Below, one piece after another: positions 39,231 to 48,352 of a stretch of 64,000 bases of DNA; the first letter of the stretch is position 1, and every line of letters starts with the position of its first letter. The position numbers were made by a program, and so were the translations under genes. Source of the stretch: Pseudomonadota bacterium (GTDB lineage Bacteria; Pseudomonadota; Gammaproteobacteria; Steroidobacterales; Steroidobacteraceae); NCBI GenBank assembly GCA_023433705.1, contig JAEYUC010000095.1, positions 124,001 through 188,000 on the forward strand, read 5' to 3'. Under the pieces are notes generated by a model. The model did not search any database. It was not told where the DNA came from and saw only the letters and a list, made by a program, of their open reading frames with translations.

Positions 39231-41069
39231 ATGAGCTACGTGACGGTTCTCTGGTCGATGGCAGCCGCCGCCGCGCTGCTGCTCGGGTTGGTGCACCTGT
39301 TCGCCTGGACCATGGACCGGCGCTCACAGGGGAATCTGTGCTTCGCGTTCCTCGCGTTCTCGATCGCGGCGATCGTTCCGACGGAGCTGGGCTCGATGTA
39401 TGCCCGCTCCGCGGAAGAATGGGCCTGGTGGGTACGCTGGTGCCACGTCCCTATCTATTGCACCATCGTCGGCCAGGTCGTCTTCGTCCTCGTGTATTTC
39501 GGCACCGGGCGCGCGTGGCTCGCGGGCGTCATCATCGTGCTGCGTACGATCATTCTCTTCATGAACTTCGCGATGGAGCCGAATTTCAATTTCGAGCGGG
39601 TCGACAGCATCGCGCAAGTCCAGTTCATGGGAGAAACGATCGCGGTGGTCGGAGATGCCGTCACCCGTTCATTGCAATGGCTGCCCGTGCTCGCCAACCT
39701 GCTGTTCACCGCGTTCGTGATCGACGCGACGGCCGCGCTGTGGCGCCGCGGCGACCGGGATTCGCGCCGTCGCGCGGCCGTGGTCGGCGGCAGCCTGCTC
39801 TCGTTCGTGATGCTTTCCATCGGACTCACGCAGCTGATGATCTGGGGGCATCTGCGGATCCCGATCATGATCGCGCTGCCGTTCGCGCTGACGCTGTGCG
39901 CAATGGCCTTCGAGCTGAGCCGCGACATCATCCGCGCGCCGCGGCTGGCGCGAGAGCTGGCCGAGAGTGAACGGCGCCTGGAGCTGGCCGCCAGCGCGGG
40001 TGGCCTCGGACTCTGGTCGTGGGACATCCGCGCGAATCGCCTGTGGACCACCGCGAAGGCGCGGCTCCTGTTCGGCATCGACGACGAGCGCAACGCACAT
40101 GAGGCGGCGCGACTGGGCGATCGCGTGCATCCCGACGACGCCGAACGAGTCCGCGGCGCGATCGACGACCTGCTGGAGCAGGGACGCGACTACGAGATCG
40201 AGCACCGCGTGTGCCTTCCCGGCGACGTCGTACGCTGGGTCGCCGCGCGTGGCCGACTCGATCGCGATGCGGCGGGTCGTCCGCTGCTCCTGCGCGGCGT
40301 ATTGCGCGACGTGACCACGCTCAGGACCGCGCAGGAGGAATCGCGCGAGCTGCGCAGCAATCTCGCGCACGCGGGACGCGTGTCGATGCTCGGCCAGCTC
40401 GCATCGGCGCTCGCGCACGAGATCAGTCAGCCGCTCGCCGCCATCCTGCGCAACTCCGAGGCGGCCGAGATGATGCTCCGGAGCGACACACCCGATCTCG
40501 AGGAGCTGCGCGCCATCGTGAAGGACATCCACGGCGACGATCGCCGCGCGGCGGAGGTGATCGCGCGCATGAAGAACCTGCTCAAGCGCCGGCATCTCGA
40601 TTTCGAGTCCATATCGGTCGACGGGCTGGTGCGCGACGTGAGCACGCTCGTGCGTCCCGACGCCGTGGCGAAACGCGTCACCATCGAGTGCGAGGTGGAA
40701 TCCGGACTGCCGCCGGTCTCGGGCGATCGTGTGCACCTCTCGCAAGTGCTCATCAACCTCATCATCAACGGGATGGATTCCATCGCCGAGGCGGCCGGGC
40801 GGTCGCCCGGCATCGTGCGCGTCGCTGCGCGCCCCGGTTCCGAACGTGCGGTCGAACTCGCGGTCATCGATACCGGCGCCGGCATCTCGCCGCTCACGCT
40901 GTCGCGGCTGTTCGAACCGTTTTTCACGACGAAGTCGCACGGCATGGGCATGGGTCTCGCGGTCTCACGCACCATTGTCGAGGCTCATGGGGGCCGCTTC
41001 TGGGCCGAGAACAATCCGGGAGGCGGCGCGACGTTCCGCTTCACGATTCCCGCGGCGGGGGCGGCATGA
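39231..41069 (+). CDS. Sensor histidine kinase: 7TM sensor, PAS, HisKA, HATPase
   Basis: 612 residues. Seven hydrophobic helices at about 5-230 fit the histidine-kinase 7TM N-terminal domain. A PAS domain lies at about 248-365 (LGLWSWDIRANRLWTT). The HisKA box ALAHEISQPLAAIL has His396. The ATPase region has NLIINGMDSI, DTGAGI, FEPFFTTKSHGMGMGLAVSR and GGRFWAEN. The phosphotransfer part is FixL-like. It overlaps the regulator start by 4 bases. Confidence 0.93.
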   Translation: MSYVTVLWSMAAAAALLLGLVHLFAWTMDRRSQGNLCFAFLAFSIAAIVPTELGSMYARSAEEWAWWVRWCHVPIYCTIVGQVVFVLVYFGTGRAWLAGVIIVLRTIILFMNFAMEPNFNFERVDSIAQVQFMGETIAVVGDAVTRSLQWLPVLANLLFTAFVIDATAALWRRGDRDSRRRAAVVGGSLLSFVMLSIGLTQLMIWGHLRIPIMIALPFALTLCAMAFELSRDIIRAPRLARELAESERRLELAASAGGLGLWSWDIRANRLWTTAKARLLFGIDDERNAHEAARLGDRVHPDDAERVRGAIDDLLEQGRDYEIEHRVCLPGDVVRWVAARGRLDRDAAGRPLLLRGVLRDVTTLRTAQEESRELRSNLAHAGRVSMLGQLASALAHEISQPLAAILRNSEAAEMMLRSDTPDLEELRAIVKDIHGDDRRAAEVIARMKNLLKRRHLDFESISVDGLVRDVSTLVRPDAVAKRVTIECEVESGLPPVSGDRVHLSQVLINLIINGMDSIAEAAGRSPGIVRVAARPGSERAVELAVIDTGAGISPLTLSRLFEPFFTTKSHGMGMGLAVSRTIVEAHGGRFWAENNPGGGATFRFTIPAAGAA

Positions 41070-41743
41070 GTTCGGCAACGGTATTCCTGGTCGATGACGA
41101 TCCGTCGTTCCTGCTGGCGCAGTCGCGCATGTTGCGTGCCGCCGGCATCCCGGTCTGCACGTTCCACGCGGCCAAACTACTGCTCGACTGCATCGCGCCG
41201 GACGATCGCGGCTGCATCGTGACGGACCTGTTCATGCCGGGCATGAGCGGGCTCGAGTTGCAGGCCGAGCTTTCCCAGGCGGGTGTCGTTCTGCCGATCG
41301 TGTTCCTCACCGGGCGTCCCGACATTCCGAGCACGGTGCACGCGATGCGCGACGGCGCCGTGGACTTCCTCGAGAAGAGCGCGCCCGGCGATGTGCTGAT
41401 CGAGGCGATCCGCAACGCGCTCGCGAACGACCGGGACGCGCACGAGGCGCGTCAACATGCCGCGGAGCTGCGGCGCCGATTCGCGCGCCTGACGCCACGC
41501 GAGGACGAGGTGCTGCGCTACGTGCTGGGCGGCAGCATGAACAAGCAGATCGCCGCGCGGCTCGGGATCCACGAGCGCACCGTGAAACTGCATCGCACGG
41601 CGATCACGATGAAACTAGGCGTGCGCTCCGCGGCGCTGATCGGCGAGATGGCGCACGAAGCCGGCATCGACATGTCCGTACGTCCGGTGCCGGCGAGTCA
41701 CGTTCGCGATGCCCTGGGCGATGCGGCCCAGCCGCATCACTGA
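41066..41743 (+). CDS. LuxR/FixJ-type response regulator
   Basis: 225 residues from ATG 41066. Receiver: Asp10-Asp12 cluster, phosphoacceptor Asp54 in IVTDLFMPGMSGLEL, Lys in DFLEKSAPGD. C-terminal LuxR helix-turn-helix: LTPREDEVLRYVLGG and NKQIAARLGIHERTVKLH. It is the cognate partner of the overlapping kinase. The porin-glutaminase operon upstream is a reasonable target but there is no direct evidence. Confidence 0.93.
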   Translation: MSSATVFLVDDDPSFLLAQSRMLRAAGIPVCTFHAAKLLLDCIAPDDRGCIVTDLFMPGMSGLELQAELSQAGVVLPIVFLTGRPDIPSTVHAMRDGAVDFLEKSAPGDVLIEAIRNALANDRDAHEARQHAAELRRRFARLTPREDEVLRYVLGGSMNKQIAARLGIHERTVKLHRTAITMKLGVRSAALIGEMAHEAGIDMSVRPVPASHVRDALGDAAQPHH

Positions 41744-41755
41744 ACCAACGTTTCG

Positions 41756-43105
41756 TCACGACACTCGCATCTGGTCTTCCGCGGCGAGTCCGCGCGCGCG
41801 CGTCAGCAGCGCCATGTTGAAGTCGTTGCGCGGCTTGCGTGACAGGCGTTCTTCGACCAGCGCCCTCGCGAGCGAGCGCCGGCCGGCGCGCAGCGCGGCC
41901 TCCGTGACCGTGAGGTGCAACAGGTCGCGTTGCGCGTGACTGCCGCCGAAGCGATTCGCGTGCGCACGGATGCGCTGCAACTCGTCGATCGCGACCTCGA
42001 AGTCGCGTCCCTCGAACGCGCACAGTGCGCGCGCCATGGGCAGTCCCACTTCACGGCTCATCATGCCGTTCGTATCGGAGCGTTGCGCCGCCGATTCGAG
42101 CGCCGCGACGATGCGCGCGACCTGGCGATCGTTGCCGGTGGCCAGGAAGGCCATGAGCGCGTGCACGTCATTGAAGGCGTAGTAGCCTTCGTCACCGAGC
42201 GCTTCCCAGTTCGCGGCCAGCTCGTTCCAGCGATCGCCGACATCGACGCCGCGCAGCCGCAGCCGCCACAACATCGCCGACGCATCCACCATCTCGCCCG
42301 CGACGCGGGTCGGCACGGGGCGCACGTGCGCGTCGTACACGTCGAGAGCCGACACGTAGTCGCAGTTGTCGACGTGATAAAGCGCGAGGTGCCAGAAGTT
42401 GTGGAAGGCGAAGAAGTTGTGCTCGCTCCAGCCGAACGACGTGTTCCTGATCCAGTCGATGCCCGCGCGCGCCTGCCCGCGCATTTCGTACACGTGCGCG
42501 ACCGAGTGAACCGCCCACACGTCCGCGGGATTGAGATCGACCGCGCGTCGACCGAGTGCCTCGGCGTCGTCGTACGCGCCGCATTCCTCGAGGCCGAACG
42601 CATACATGCCGAGGATCTGGCCGCGTTGCGCGTCGAGATCGTTCCATGCATGCAGCACCTGCGCCGGGCGATCGCGCAGCATCGTCGAGTTGCCGAGCAG
42701 GAAGTCGAGCAGGTGGGCGAACTGCAGCGCGAGGAGGTCGCGCGGATGTTCGGCGCAGATGTCGCCGTAGAGCTTGGCCGCACCGGCGAAGTCGCGGTTC
42801 AGCCAGGCGCGCGCCGCCCCGAGATGCATGCGCTCACGTTCGAGGGCATGACCGATGTGCCGGTCGGCGGCATCGAGAGTCCCGGCGATGCCGGCCTGGC
42901 AACCCTCTTCACTGGTGGTGGTGAGCAGCCCAGCCTTGAAGCAATGCCCCATGACGAAGCCTGGGTCGATGCTCAGGGCCTCGTCGATGGTCGCCATGGG
43001 ATCCGTCCTGTAGATGGCGAGTTGCGAGACCGCCCGGTCGTACAAGTCCAACGCCGTGCGATTGCCGGCGGAAACGGTATTGCCGTATCGATCAACGAGT
43101 TTCAT
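41756..43105 (-). CDS. TTC38-like tetratricopeptide repeat protein
   Basis: 449 residues from ATG 43105; ATG 43123 is the alternative. It has the bacterial TTC38 pattern: TALDLYDRAVSQLAIYRTDP, EALSIDPGFVMGHCFKAGLL, ADVWAVHSVAHVYEMRGQ, and HNFWHLALYHVDNCDYVSAL, with the many His and aromatic residues of this family. No signal peptide. The function of the family is unknown. A GGAACATTGTTCC palindrome 47-59 bases upstream is shared with the secreted TPR gene at 46619. Confidence 0.82.
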   Translation of the reverse strand: MKLVDRYGNTVSAGNRTALDLYDRAVSQLAIYRTDPMATIDEALSIDPGFVMGHCFKAGLLTTTSEEGCQAGIAGTLDAADRHIGHALERERMHLGAARAWLNRDFAGAAKLYGDICAEHPRDLLALQFAHLLDFLLGNSTMLRDRPAQVLHAWNDLDAQRGQILGMYAFGLEECGAYDDAEALGRRAVDLNPADVWAVHSVAHVYEMRGQARAGIDWIRNTSFGWSEHNFFAFHNFWHLALYHVDNCDYVSALDVYDAHVRPVPTRVAGEMVDASAMLWRLRLRGVDVGDRWNELAANWEALGDEGYYAFNDVHALMAFLATGNDRQVARIVAALESAAQRSDTNGMMSREVGLPMARALCAFEGRDFEVAIDELQRIRAHANRFGGSHAQRDLLHLTVTEAALRAGRRSLARALVEERLSRKPRNDFNMALLTRARGLAAEDQMRVS

Positions 43106-43151
43106 GTGAGGCTCCAGTGTCATTCCTTGCCTATCAGGCGTGACGGAGCGA

Positions 43152-43164
43152 GGAACATTGTTCC
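43152..43164 (-). promoter_or_regulatory. Palindrome GGAACATTGTTCC upstream of the TTC38-like gene
   Basis: A perfect 13-base palindrome, flanked on the + strand by AGGCGTGACGGA four bases to its left. The same layout recurs at 47353. Read toward the gene it gives GGAACAATGTTCC, then 4 bases, then TCCGTCACGCCT. That could be an operator. Alternatively, GGAAC could serve as an ECF-type -35 and CGTCA as a -10, with a rather short spacer. Confidence 0.65.
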
Positions 43165-43184
43165 CCTGTCCCATGGGCGCCCCC

Positions 43185-46100
43185 TCAGTGGGGCTGGTAG
43201 CTGCAGAACGAGCCCGTGTGCACCGCCCATTCGAGGTGGCGGCCGGCCGCGGGACATTCCCGGCTGATGCGGTCCACCGCATGTTTGAGCCGCCGCTGCA
43301 CGTTGACGCGTGCGCGCTCGACGTTCGAGCCGGCGCGGCGCGCGCGCCCATTGAGGCCGAAGGCGCGCGCGAGCTCCGCGCTCAGCAGTTCGAACTCTTC
43401 GCGGGCCGCCTCGGCGGCGGCCACGTCGTTGCGGCTCTCGGCCTCCTCGATGTCGGCGCGCAGCGATTCCAGGCGCTGCCGATAGTCGCGCCGCGCGCGG
43501 TCGTCGAGCACTTCTCCGCAGTCGCCGGCGTCGACGACCTCGCCTTCGGGCGAAGGCCCCATGAGGTCGAGCACGTGGATTTCGCGGCCGGGCATGGAAG
43601 TGAGCTGCGCGAGCATCTGCATTCCGCGGCTGTCGCGCAGCCGGAACTCGCGGCCCTCGCAGGCGCATACCCACATTTCGCCGTCGCGCGCCAGGCGGAA
43701 ATATTCCACGACCGGCGAACCCGCCGCGGGGATCGCGGTTTCATCCGGCTTGCGGGCCGGAGTGCCGCGCACGGCGGGACTCTCGCAAGCGCGAATCCGC
43801 TCTTCGAGCGAGTGCAGGCCGAGTTCCGAGGCGATGGTGCGCGCCTCGCCGAGTAGTTGGGCGAAGCGGGGCGCGTCCTCTCCCGCCTGGCGCGCCACCT
43901 CCACCCATTCGACCGAGATGCGCGCGATCCACGGGCGCGCATTCATGCGGCGCGCGATCTGCAGCGCGGCCTCGAAGTGCTCGTGCGCAACGCGCATGGA
44001 ATCGACGTAAGCCGCGAGATGTCCCAGGCCGCGTGCGATCGGGCCCATCCAGCGCAGACCCATCAGTCCCCAGTGGCCGCAGCGCTCGCGGTACGGTGCG
44101 ATGGATTCGTACGCGATGCGCGCGAGCCGCTCGTCGCGCACCGCCGCGAGGTATTCGCCGACGCTGGACAGGGCGCCCATGTCAGAGAAGCGGATGATGT
44201 TCCTCAGGAACGTCTCGTCGATGGCGGTGCGATCCGGCGCGCGTCCGAGCGAGGTCACGCCGGTCGCGAGCAGGTTGGGCTTGAGATACAGCTCCGCCTG
44301 CGGAAGGTTGGCGCACTGGCGCTCGAGCTGCGCGAACAGGTCGGCGAGCCTGACCTGGTCGCCGGTGATGGCCGCCAGCTCGAACTGCTGCACGAGCAGC
44401 GTGAAACTCGCGTTCGTGTCCTGCGCGCGTTCGGCGAAGTGACGCGCCTGGGCCAGCGCGGCCTCGGCCTTCGCGAACTCTCCTCGGGTCGTGGCGCGCA
44501 TCGCGACGAGCGCGGCCGCGGTCCACTGGTAGTGAGGCAGCCGCAGTTGCCCCGCGACCGATTCGCATTGCTCGATGGCTTCGTCGAGGATCGCGGCGTC
44601 CGCCAGTTCCATCGCGTCGACGGCGGATCGCATGTAACCGCGCATGCACTCGGTCACGTCGCCGAGCTGGCGCGCGAGACGTACGTACTCCTGGTTGAGC
44701 GCGAGCCGCTCGACCGGATCGCCGAGGTCCATCAGCGCCGAAATCGCGCTGCGCAGAGTCCTGAGCAGCGTGCGCTCGTCGCCATTCGATCGCGCGATCC
44801 GGATCGATTCACGCGCGAGCGCGGCCGGCTCGGCCGGGTCCGCCGCGGGTTGCATCGCGCCGGCGAGACGCGCCAGCAGGCGAGCGCGCCGGTCCGTGTC
44901 GCTCTCCGGCATGTGCCCGAGCGCGGTGCGCAGCAGGTTCACGAGCCGGGGATCGACCTTGCCGAACGTGAAGATGTTGCCGTACGTGAGCGCGGCGTCC
45001 GCGAGTAGTTCGACATCGTTGCGCGCCTCGCCGATGTGGAACGCCTCGGTGCTGTTGCGGCGCCCGGCGTCGAGATCGCCGGCGCGGATCTGCACCGCCG
45101 CGAGTTCGAGCAGCAACCTGCCGAGCGATGGGTGATCTTTCTGGTTTCCGAGCGCTGCGAGCGCCCGGCTCAGGCAGACCGCCGCGTCGTCGAATGCGTG
45201 GCGGCTCTCGGCTTCCTGCGCGGCGCGGCGCCACGCCGCCACGGACTGCTCGCGCGCGTCGTCGCCCGATTCCTCGAGGTGCTGCGCCAGCGCGGCCCAC
45301 GGCAGCACGACGTGTGGATCCGCGCGCGACTGCATGCGTTGTGCTTCGCGTTGGTGAAGAGCGCGTCGTTCCGCGGGCGACAGCGACTCGTGAAATGCCT
45401 CGCGCACCAGCATGTGCTCGAAACGCAGGTCGCCCGACGATTCCAGTTCGAGCAGATGCGAGTCGAGTGCGGGCTGCAGGCGTTGCTGCAGTTCGGAGGC
45501 GCCGCAGCCGATGGTTTCCGCGAGTACGGTGGGATGGAAGCTGCGACCCAGCACCGAGGCCATTCCCAGAAGTTCGCGCGTCTCCGTCGGCAGGTCGGCG
45601 GCGCGTTCGAGGATGGCCATGCGCATGCTCGCGGGCGCGTGGCGCAGATTGCCGCGCGCCTGACAAAGCTCAACCACCTCGGCGAGGTAGAGAGGGTGCC
45701 CCTCGGTGAGCGTCGCGTACTCGGTAACCTGCTGCTCGAGCGGGCGGTTGTTGGTCGTGGCCGCCACGTATTCGCGGATCTCATCGCGATCGAGACGCCG
45801 CAGGCCGAGCTGGATGGCGCCGCGCCGAAGGCGCGTGATGATGTTGCCGATGCGCGGACGCTGGATTTCCGCATCGCGAAAAGTGCCGATGACGAGCGCG
45901 CGCGAGGCGTGCAGCTGGCGCATCGCGAATTCGAGCAGCGCGAGCGAATCGGCGTCGGTCGCGTGCAGGTCTTCGAGCACGAGCACCAGCGGCGAATGCG
46001 AGGCGGCCGACACCAGCAGGCTCGAAACGGCATCCATGAGCCTAAAGCGCGCCTGTTCGGGTTCGAGTTGCGCTCCGCGTCCGGCGGCATCGGGCAGTAG

Positions 46101-46448
46101 TTCGGGTACGAGTTCGCCGATCGGCGCGGCGAGATGTGGCTGATGTTCGAGCGCCGCACGTCCGCAGTCGTGCGACAGGATGGAGCGCAGCACCTGAATC
46201 CACGTCCAGTAGGCAGGCGCTCCGCCGGCCTCCCATGCGAATCCCCAGTGAATGCAAACCGCGGATTGCGGCTCGAGAGTGGCGAATTCCGCGAGCAGCC
46301 GGCTCTTGCCGATGCCCGGCTCGCCGCTCACGAGGCACAACGTGCCGCGGCCGCCGTGCGCGGCTTCGAGCGCGCTGGCCAGGGCCGCGCGTTCGCGTGA
46401 ACGGCCGACGAAAACTCGGCCAAGTCGGGATGCTGCATCGGCGTGCAA
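43185..46448 (-). CDS. Large AAA/TPR signal-transduction ATPase (LuxR-MalT-like)
   Basis: 1087 residues from TTG 46448, the first codon behind a good site (CGGAG); the frame stays open to 46592 across a hairpin. The ATPase starts VFVGRSRERAAL with Walker A SGEPGIGKSRLL and Walker B LVLVLEDLHATDADS. A long TPR region follows, then a C-terminal domain with FRLRDSRGMQMLAQL, DAGDCGEVLDDRARRDYRQR and RARVNVQRRLKHAVDRI, found in actinobacterial and proteobacterial regulators of this type. No classical LuxR helix is visible. It lies between the two genes that share the palindrome. Confidence 0.8.
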   Translation of the reverse strand: MHADAASRLGRVFVGRSRERAALASALEAAHGGRGTLCLVSGEPGIGKSRLLAEFATLEPQSAVCIHWGFAWEAGGAPAYWTWIQVLRSILSHDCGRAALEHQPHLAAPIGELVPELLPDAAGRGAQLEPEQARFRLMDAVSSLLVSAASHSPLVLVLEDLHATDADSLALLEFAMRQLHASRALVIGTFRDAEIQRPRIGNIITRLRRGAIQLGLRRLDRDEIREYVAATTNNRPLEQQVTEYATLTEGHPLYLAEVVELCQARGNLRHAPASMRMAILERAADLPTETRELLGMASVLGRSFHPTVLAETIGCGASELQQRLQPALDSHLLELESSGDLRFEHMLVREAFHESLSPAERRALHQREAQRMQSRADPHVVLPWAALAQHLEESGDDAREQSVAAWRRAAQEAESRHAFDDAAVCLSRALAALGNQKDHPSLGRLLLELAAVQIRAGDLDAGRRNSTEAFHIGEARNDVELLADAALTYGNIFTFGKVDPRLVNLLRTALGHMPESDTDRRARLLARLAGAMQPAADPAEPAALARESIRIARSNGDERTLLRTLRSAISALMDLGDPVERLALNQEYVRLARQLGDVTECMRGYMRSAVDAMELADAAILDEAIEQCESVAGQLRLPHYQWTAAALVAMRATTRGEFAKAEAALAQARHFAERAQDTNASFTLLVQQFELAAITGDQVRLADLFAQLERQCANLPQAELYLKPNLLATGVTSLGRAPDRTAIDETFLRNIIRFSDMGALSSVGEYLAAVRDERLARIAYESIAPYRERCGHWGLMGLRWMGPIARGLGHLAAYVDSMRVAHEHFEAALQIARRMNARPWIARISVEWVEVARQAGEDAPRFAQLLGEARTIASELGLHSLEERIRACESPAVRGTPARKPDETAIPAAGSPVVEYFRLARDGEMWVCACEGREFRLRDSRGMQMLAQLTSMPGREIHVLDLMGPSPEGEVVDAGDCGEVLDDRARRDYRQRLESLRADIEEAESRNDVAAAEAAREEFELLSAELARAFGLNGRARRAGSNVERARVNVQRRLKHAVDRISRECPAAGRHLEWAVHTGSFCSYQPH

Positions 46449-46543
46449 TGGACTTCTCCGGCGATCCGTGCGGTGGCCACCACGCGTTTCGGGGCGCGAT
46501 CCTACTGCATGCGCCCGCGGGTGGGACAGATAGGCCTTGCAGG

Positions 46544-46558
46544 GCCCTTCGAAAGGGC
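46544..46558 (-). terminator. Short hairpin after the secreted TPR gene
   Basis: GCCCTT, loop CGA, then AAGGGC. It forms a pair with the larger hairpin beside it. Confidence 0.4.
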
Positions 46559-46559
46559 A

Positions 46560-46587
46560 GGCGGGCCGGTATTTCGACCGGCCCGCC
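46560..46587 (-). terminator. Strong hairpin after the secreted TPR gene
   Basis: GGCGGGCCGGT, loop ATTTCG, then ACCGGCCCGCC: a perfect 11-pair stem 32 bases after the stop at 46619. No U-tract. It probably ends that transcript before the AAA/TPR gene. Confidence 0.6.
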
Positions 46588-46618
46588 CACATTGCGGGTT
46601 GGCAGCGCCGGTACCCTG

Positions 46619-47296
46619 TTAGCCGATCAGGTAGGGATCGACGGGCAGTTGCACCTGCGCGGGCACGCGCACCGCGACGCCGAAGTTGCGGGTGACGTAC
46701 TCGGCCTTCGGGTCGATCGCACGGGCGTTCGCGAGATCCGCGTACGCCGCTCCGGTATCGCCGGCCAGCCAGTTCATCACCGCCCGGTTCGACAGCGCCA
46801 CCGTGGCGACCTCATTCGCATGCCGCATTTTCGTGCGGTCCCAGCGCTTGGCGAACGACCGGGAGCGCTTCGCCGCTTCCACGGCCGAGTCGCACGCGCC
46901 ACGCGCGTCCGCGAAGTTGCGCTCGAGTGTGCGCAGCACGCAGAGGTTCGTCTTTTCGCGCGCCGAGTCGACGCGATCGCCGATCTGGCGGCTGGCCTTT
47001 TCGGTGTGGCCTTCGACCAGCGCCTTGCCACCGGGCGCGTCGAGAAAGCTGGCTAACATCATCGCCTTGGGTGCGCTTTCGCGGACGGCCGCGCACTCCG
47101 AGGCCGCCTTGATGCGGCGCGGGTACTTGAAGGAACGGGCCGGGTGTCCGATGTAGCGAACGACTGCGCCGCCCTGGGTCGCGCAGGACTCGACCTGGGG
47201 ATCGGCGGCGGTGTCCGCGATCGCGAGATTCGTCGCCGAAAAGGAACACAGCAGGGCAAGGGTGGCGCAGGACACGAGAGACTTGTGAGACAACAT
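46619..47296 (-). CDS. Secreted TPR-containing protein of unknown function
   Basis: 225 residues from ATG 47296, behind AAGGAG. The signal peptide ends LAIADT (about residue 26). A TPR-like helix pair is visible near the end (VALSNRAVMNWLAGDTGAAY, ADLANARAIDP). Four cysteines in the mature part (for example VESCATQGG and SECAAVRES) may form disulfides. I do not recognise a family. Its upstream palindrome block matches that of the TTC38-like gene. Confidence 0.78.
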   Translation of the reverse strand: MLSHKSLVSCATLALLCSFSATNLAIADTAADPQVESCATQGGAVVRYIGHPARSFKYPRRIKAASECAAVRESAPKAMMLASFLDAPGGKALVEGHTEKASRQIGDRVDSAREKTNLCVLRTLERNFADARGACDSAVEAAKRSRSFAKRWDRTKMRHANEVATVALSNRAVMNWLAGDTGAAYADLANARAIDPKAEYVTRNFGVAVRVPAQVQLPVDPYLIG

Positions 47297-47352
47297 GACG
47301 ATTACTCCTTGAAGATTGGTTTGATTCCCAATCCAAAGGCGTAACGGACTCC

Positions 47353-47365
47353 GGAACATTGTTCC
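47353..47365 (-). promoter_or_regulatory. Palindrome GGAACATTGTTCC upstream of the secreted TPR gene
   Basis: Identical to the palindrome at 43152-43164, with AGGCGTAACGGA at the same distance to its left on the + strand. It lies 57-69 bases before ATG 47296. Between it and the gene a GATTGG...CCAATC hairpin is visible. The 207-base gap also holds TGCTGGA-ACGAG-TCCAGCA (47401-47419). Confidence 0.65.
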
Positions 47366-47503
47366 TCGGCGCGGACCGAGGCCTAACATCCCTACGGTTT
47401 TGCTGGAACGAGTCCAGCAGCCTCAGGTCCCCGCGAGGCATCCCCGCTCACCGACGAACAAGGAGCCCGTGATCCAGGTTCTCCGATCCGCACCAGCGTT
47501 CCG

Positions 47504-48244
47504 TCAGCGCCCCCGCGGGCGCCGGTATCGCGCGAATTCGGAGAAGCGCCAGTCGCGCAGCGCGAGGATTGCCGAGCATCCATGGCGCTCGCTGACGGGA
47601 AGGCGCGCGTCCTGGCGAGCGAGCTCCTCGAATTCCGCGGTGAGCCGGTTGAGCGCGGACTTGAAGCGCGCGCGCGAGGCCTGCGACAGCGACCCCGCCA
47701 CGAAGAAGAACTCGTCGCCCGCGTCATCGAAGCGCGCGCGGAAATAGTCCGGCACCACTCGCTGCAGGAAGAACTCGTGTAGGGGACCGTCCTTGCGCCA
47801 GGCGAAGTTCCGGGCGGTGAGCAACTGCACGCCGCGTGGCGGGCGGTATTTCACGATGCCGACTTCATCGAGGCGGAGCAGCAGCGCCACGACGTCGTTC
47901 TCGCCGAGCACGAGTGCGCGGGTGATCTCCTCGAGCGGCCAGCGATTGACGAGCAGATAGGTGAGCAGCACCAGTTTCGGATCGGCGACGAGCGCGCGCT
48001 CCTGCTGGTCGGTGAAGCGCGTGATGCGTTGCGCGCGCGGTGGCTCCTCGTTCGCGAGGTCCGCGATCGTGACACCGAGCACGTCACAGATTTCGTCGAG
48101 CCGGCTGAGTGAAAAGTCGCCGCGGGTCAGGTCGCGCTTGACGGTCGGTTCGCTCACGCGCAGATGCCTGGCCAGCGCCTGGTATGTGATTCCCTGCGCT
48201 TTCAATCTGCGCTTGATTGCATCGATAATGATAGAAGTGCCCAT
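47504..48244 (-). CDS. XRE-family transcriptional regulator with C-terminal sensor-like region
   Basis: 246 residues. The N-terminal XRE helix-turn-helix is clear: ITYQALARHLRVSEPTVKRD then FSLSRLDEICDVLGVTIADL. The remaining about 170 residues (LVLLTYLLVNRWPLEEITRA, PLHEFFLQRVVPDYFRARF) are helical and may bind a ligand or mediate dimers. It is divergent from the four-gene operon at 48353; the 108-base gap holds a palindrome, so it is the likely local regulator. Confidence 0.88.
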   Translation of the reverse strand: MGTSIIIDAIKRRLKAQGITYQALARHLRVSEPTVKRDLTRGDFSLSRLDEICDVLGVTIADLANEEPPRAQRITRFTDQQERALVADPKLVLLTYLLVNRWPLEEITRALVLGENDVVALLLRLDEVGIVKYRPPRGVQLLTARNFAWRKDGPLHEFFLQRVVPDYFRARFDDAGDEFFFVAGSLSQASRARFKSALNRLTAEFEELARQDARLPVSERHGCSAILALRDWRFSEFARYRRPRGR

Positions 48245-48263
48245 TCGACTCGCTCCAGATATC

Positions 48264-48282
48264 GGTATAACTACACCATACC
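48264..48282. promoter_or_regulatory. Operator-like palindrome between the XRE gene and the KAS III operon
   Basis: GGTATAACTACACCATACC: arms GGTAT and ATACC around a 9-base centre, in the short gap between the divergent XRE gene and the operon. It is AT-richer than its surroundings and overlaps TATAAC/TATACC sequences that could be -10 elements. This is the expected place for an autoregulatory XRE site. Confidence 0.45.
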
Positions 48283-48352
48283 CACGGGATCACGGCACGC
48301 CCGGCGGGAACGATATTTTGACGGCGATCATGCCTAACCTCAGTCTGGCGAC

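Noticed and set aside
45036..46100. 354-codon + strand frame within the AAA/TPR regulator
   Set aside because: It is a shadow of the coding strand that carries the Walker motifs.
43152..47365. GGAACATTGTTCC as a LexA (SOS) box
   Set aside because: It only loosely resembles Gram-positive LexA sites, the genes are not DNA-repair genes, and no lexA is present.
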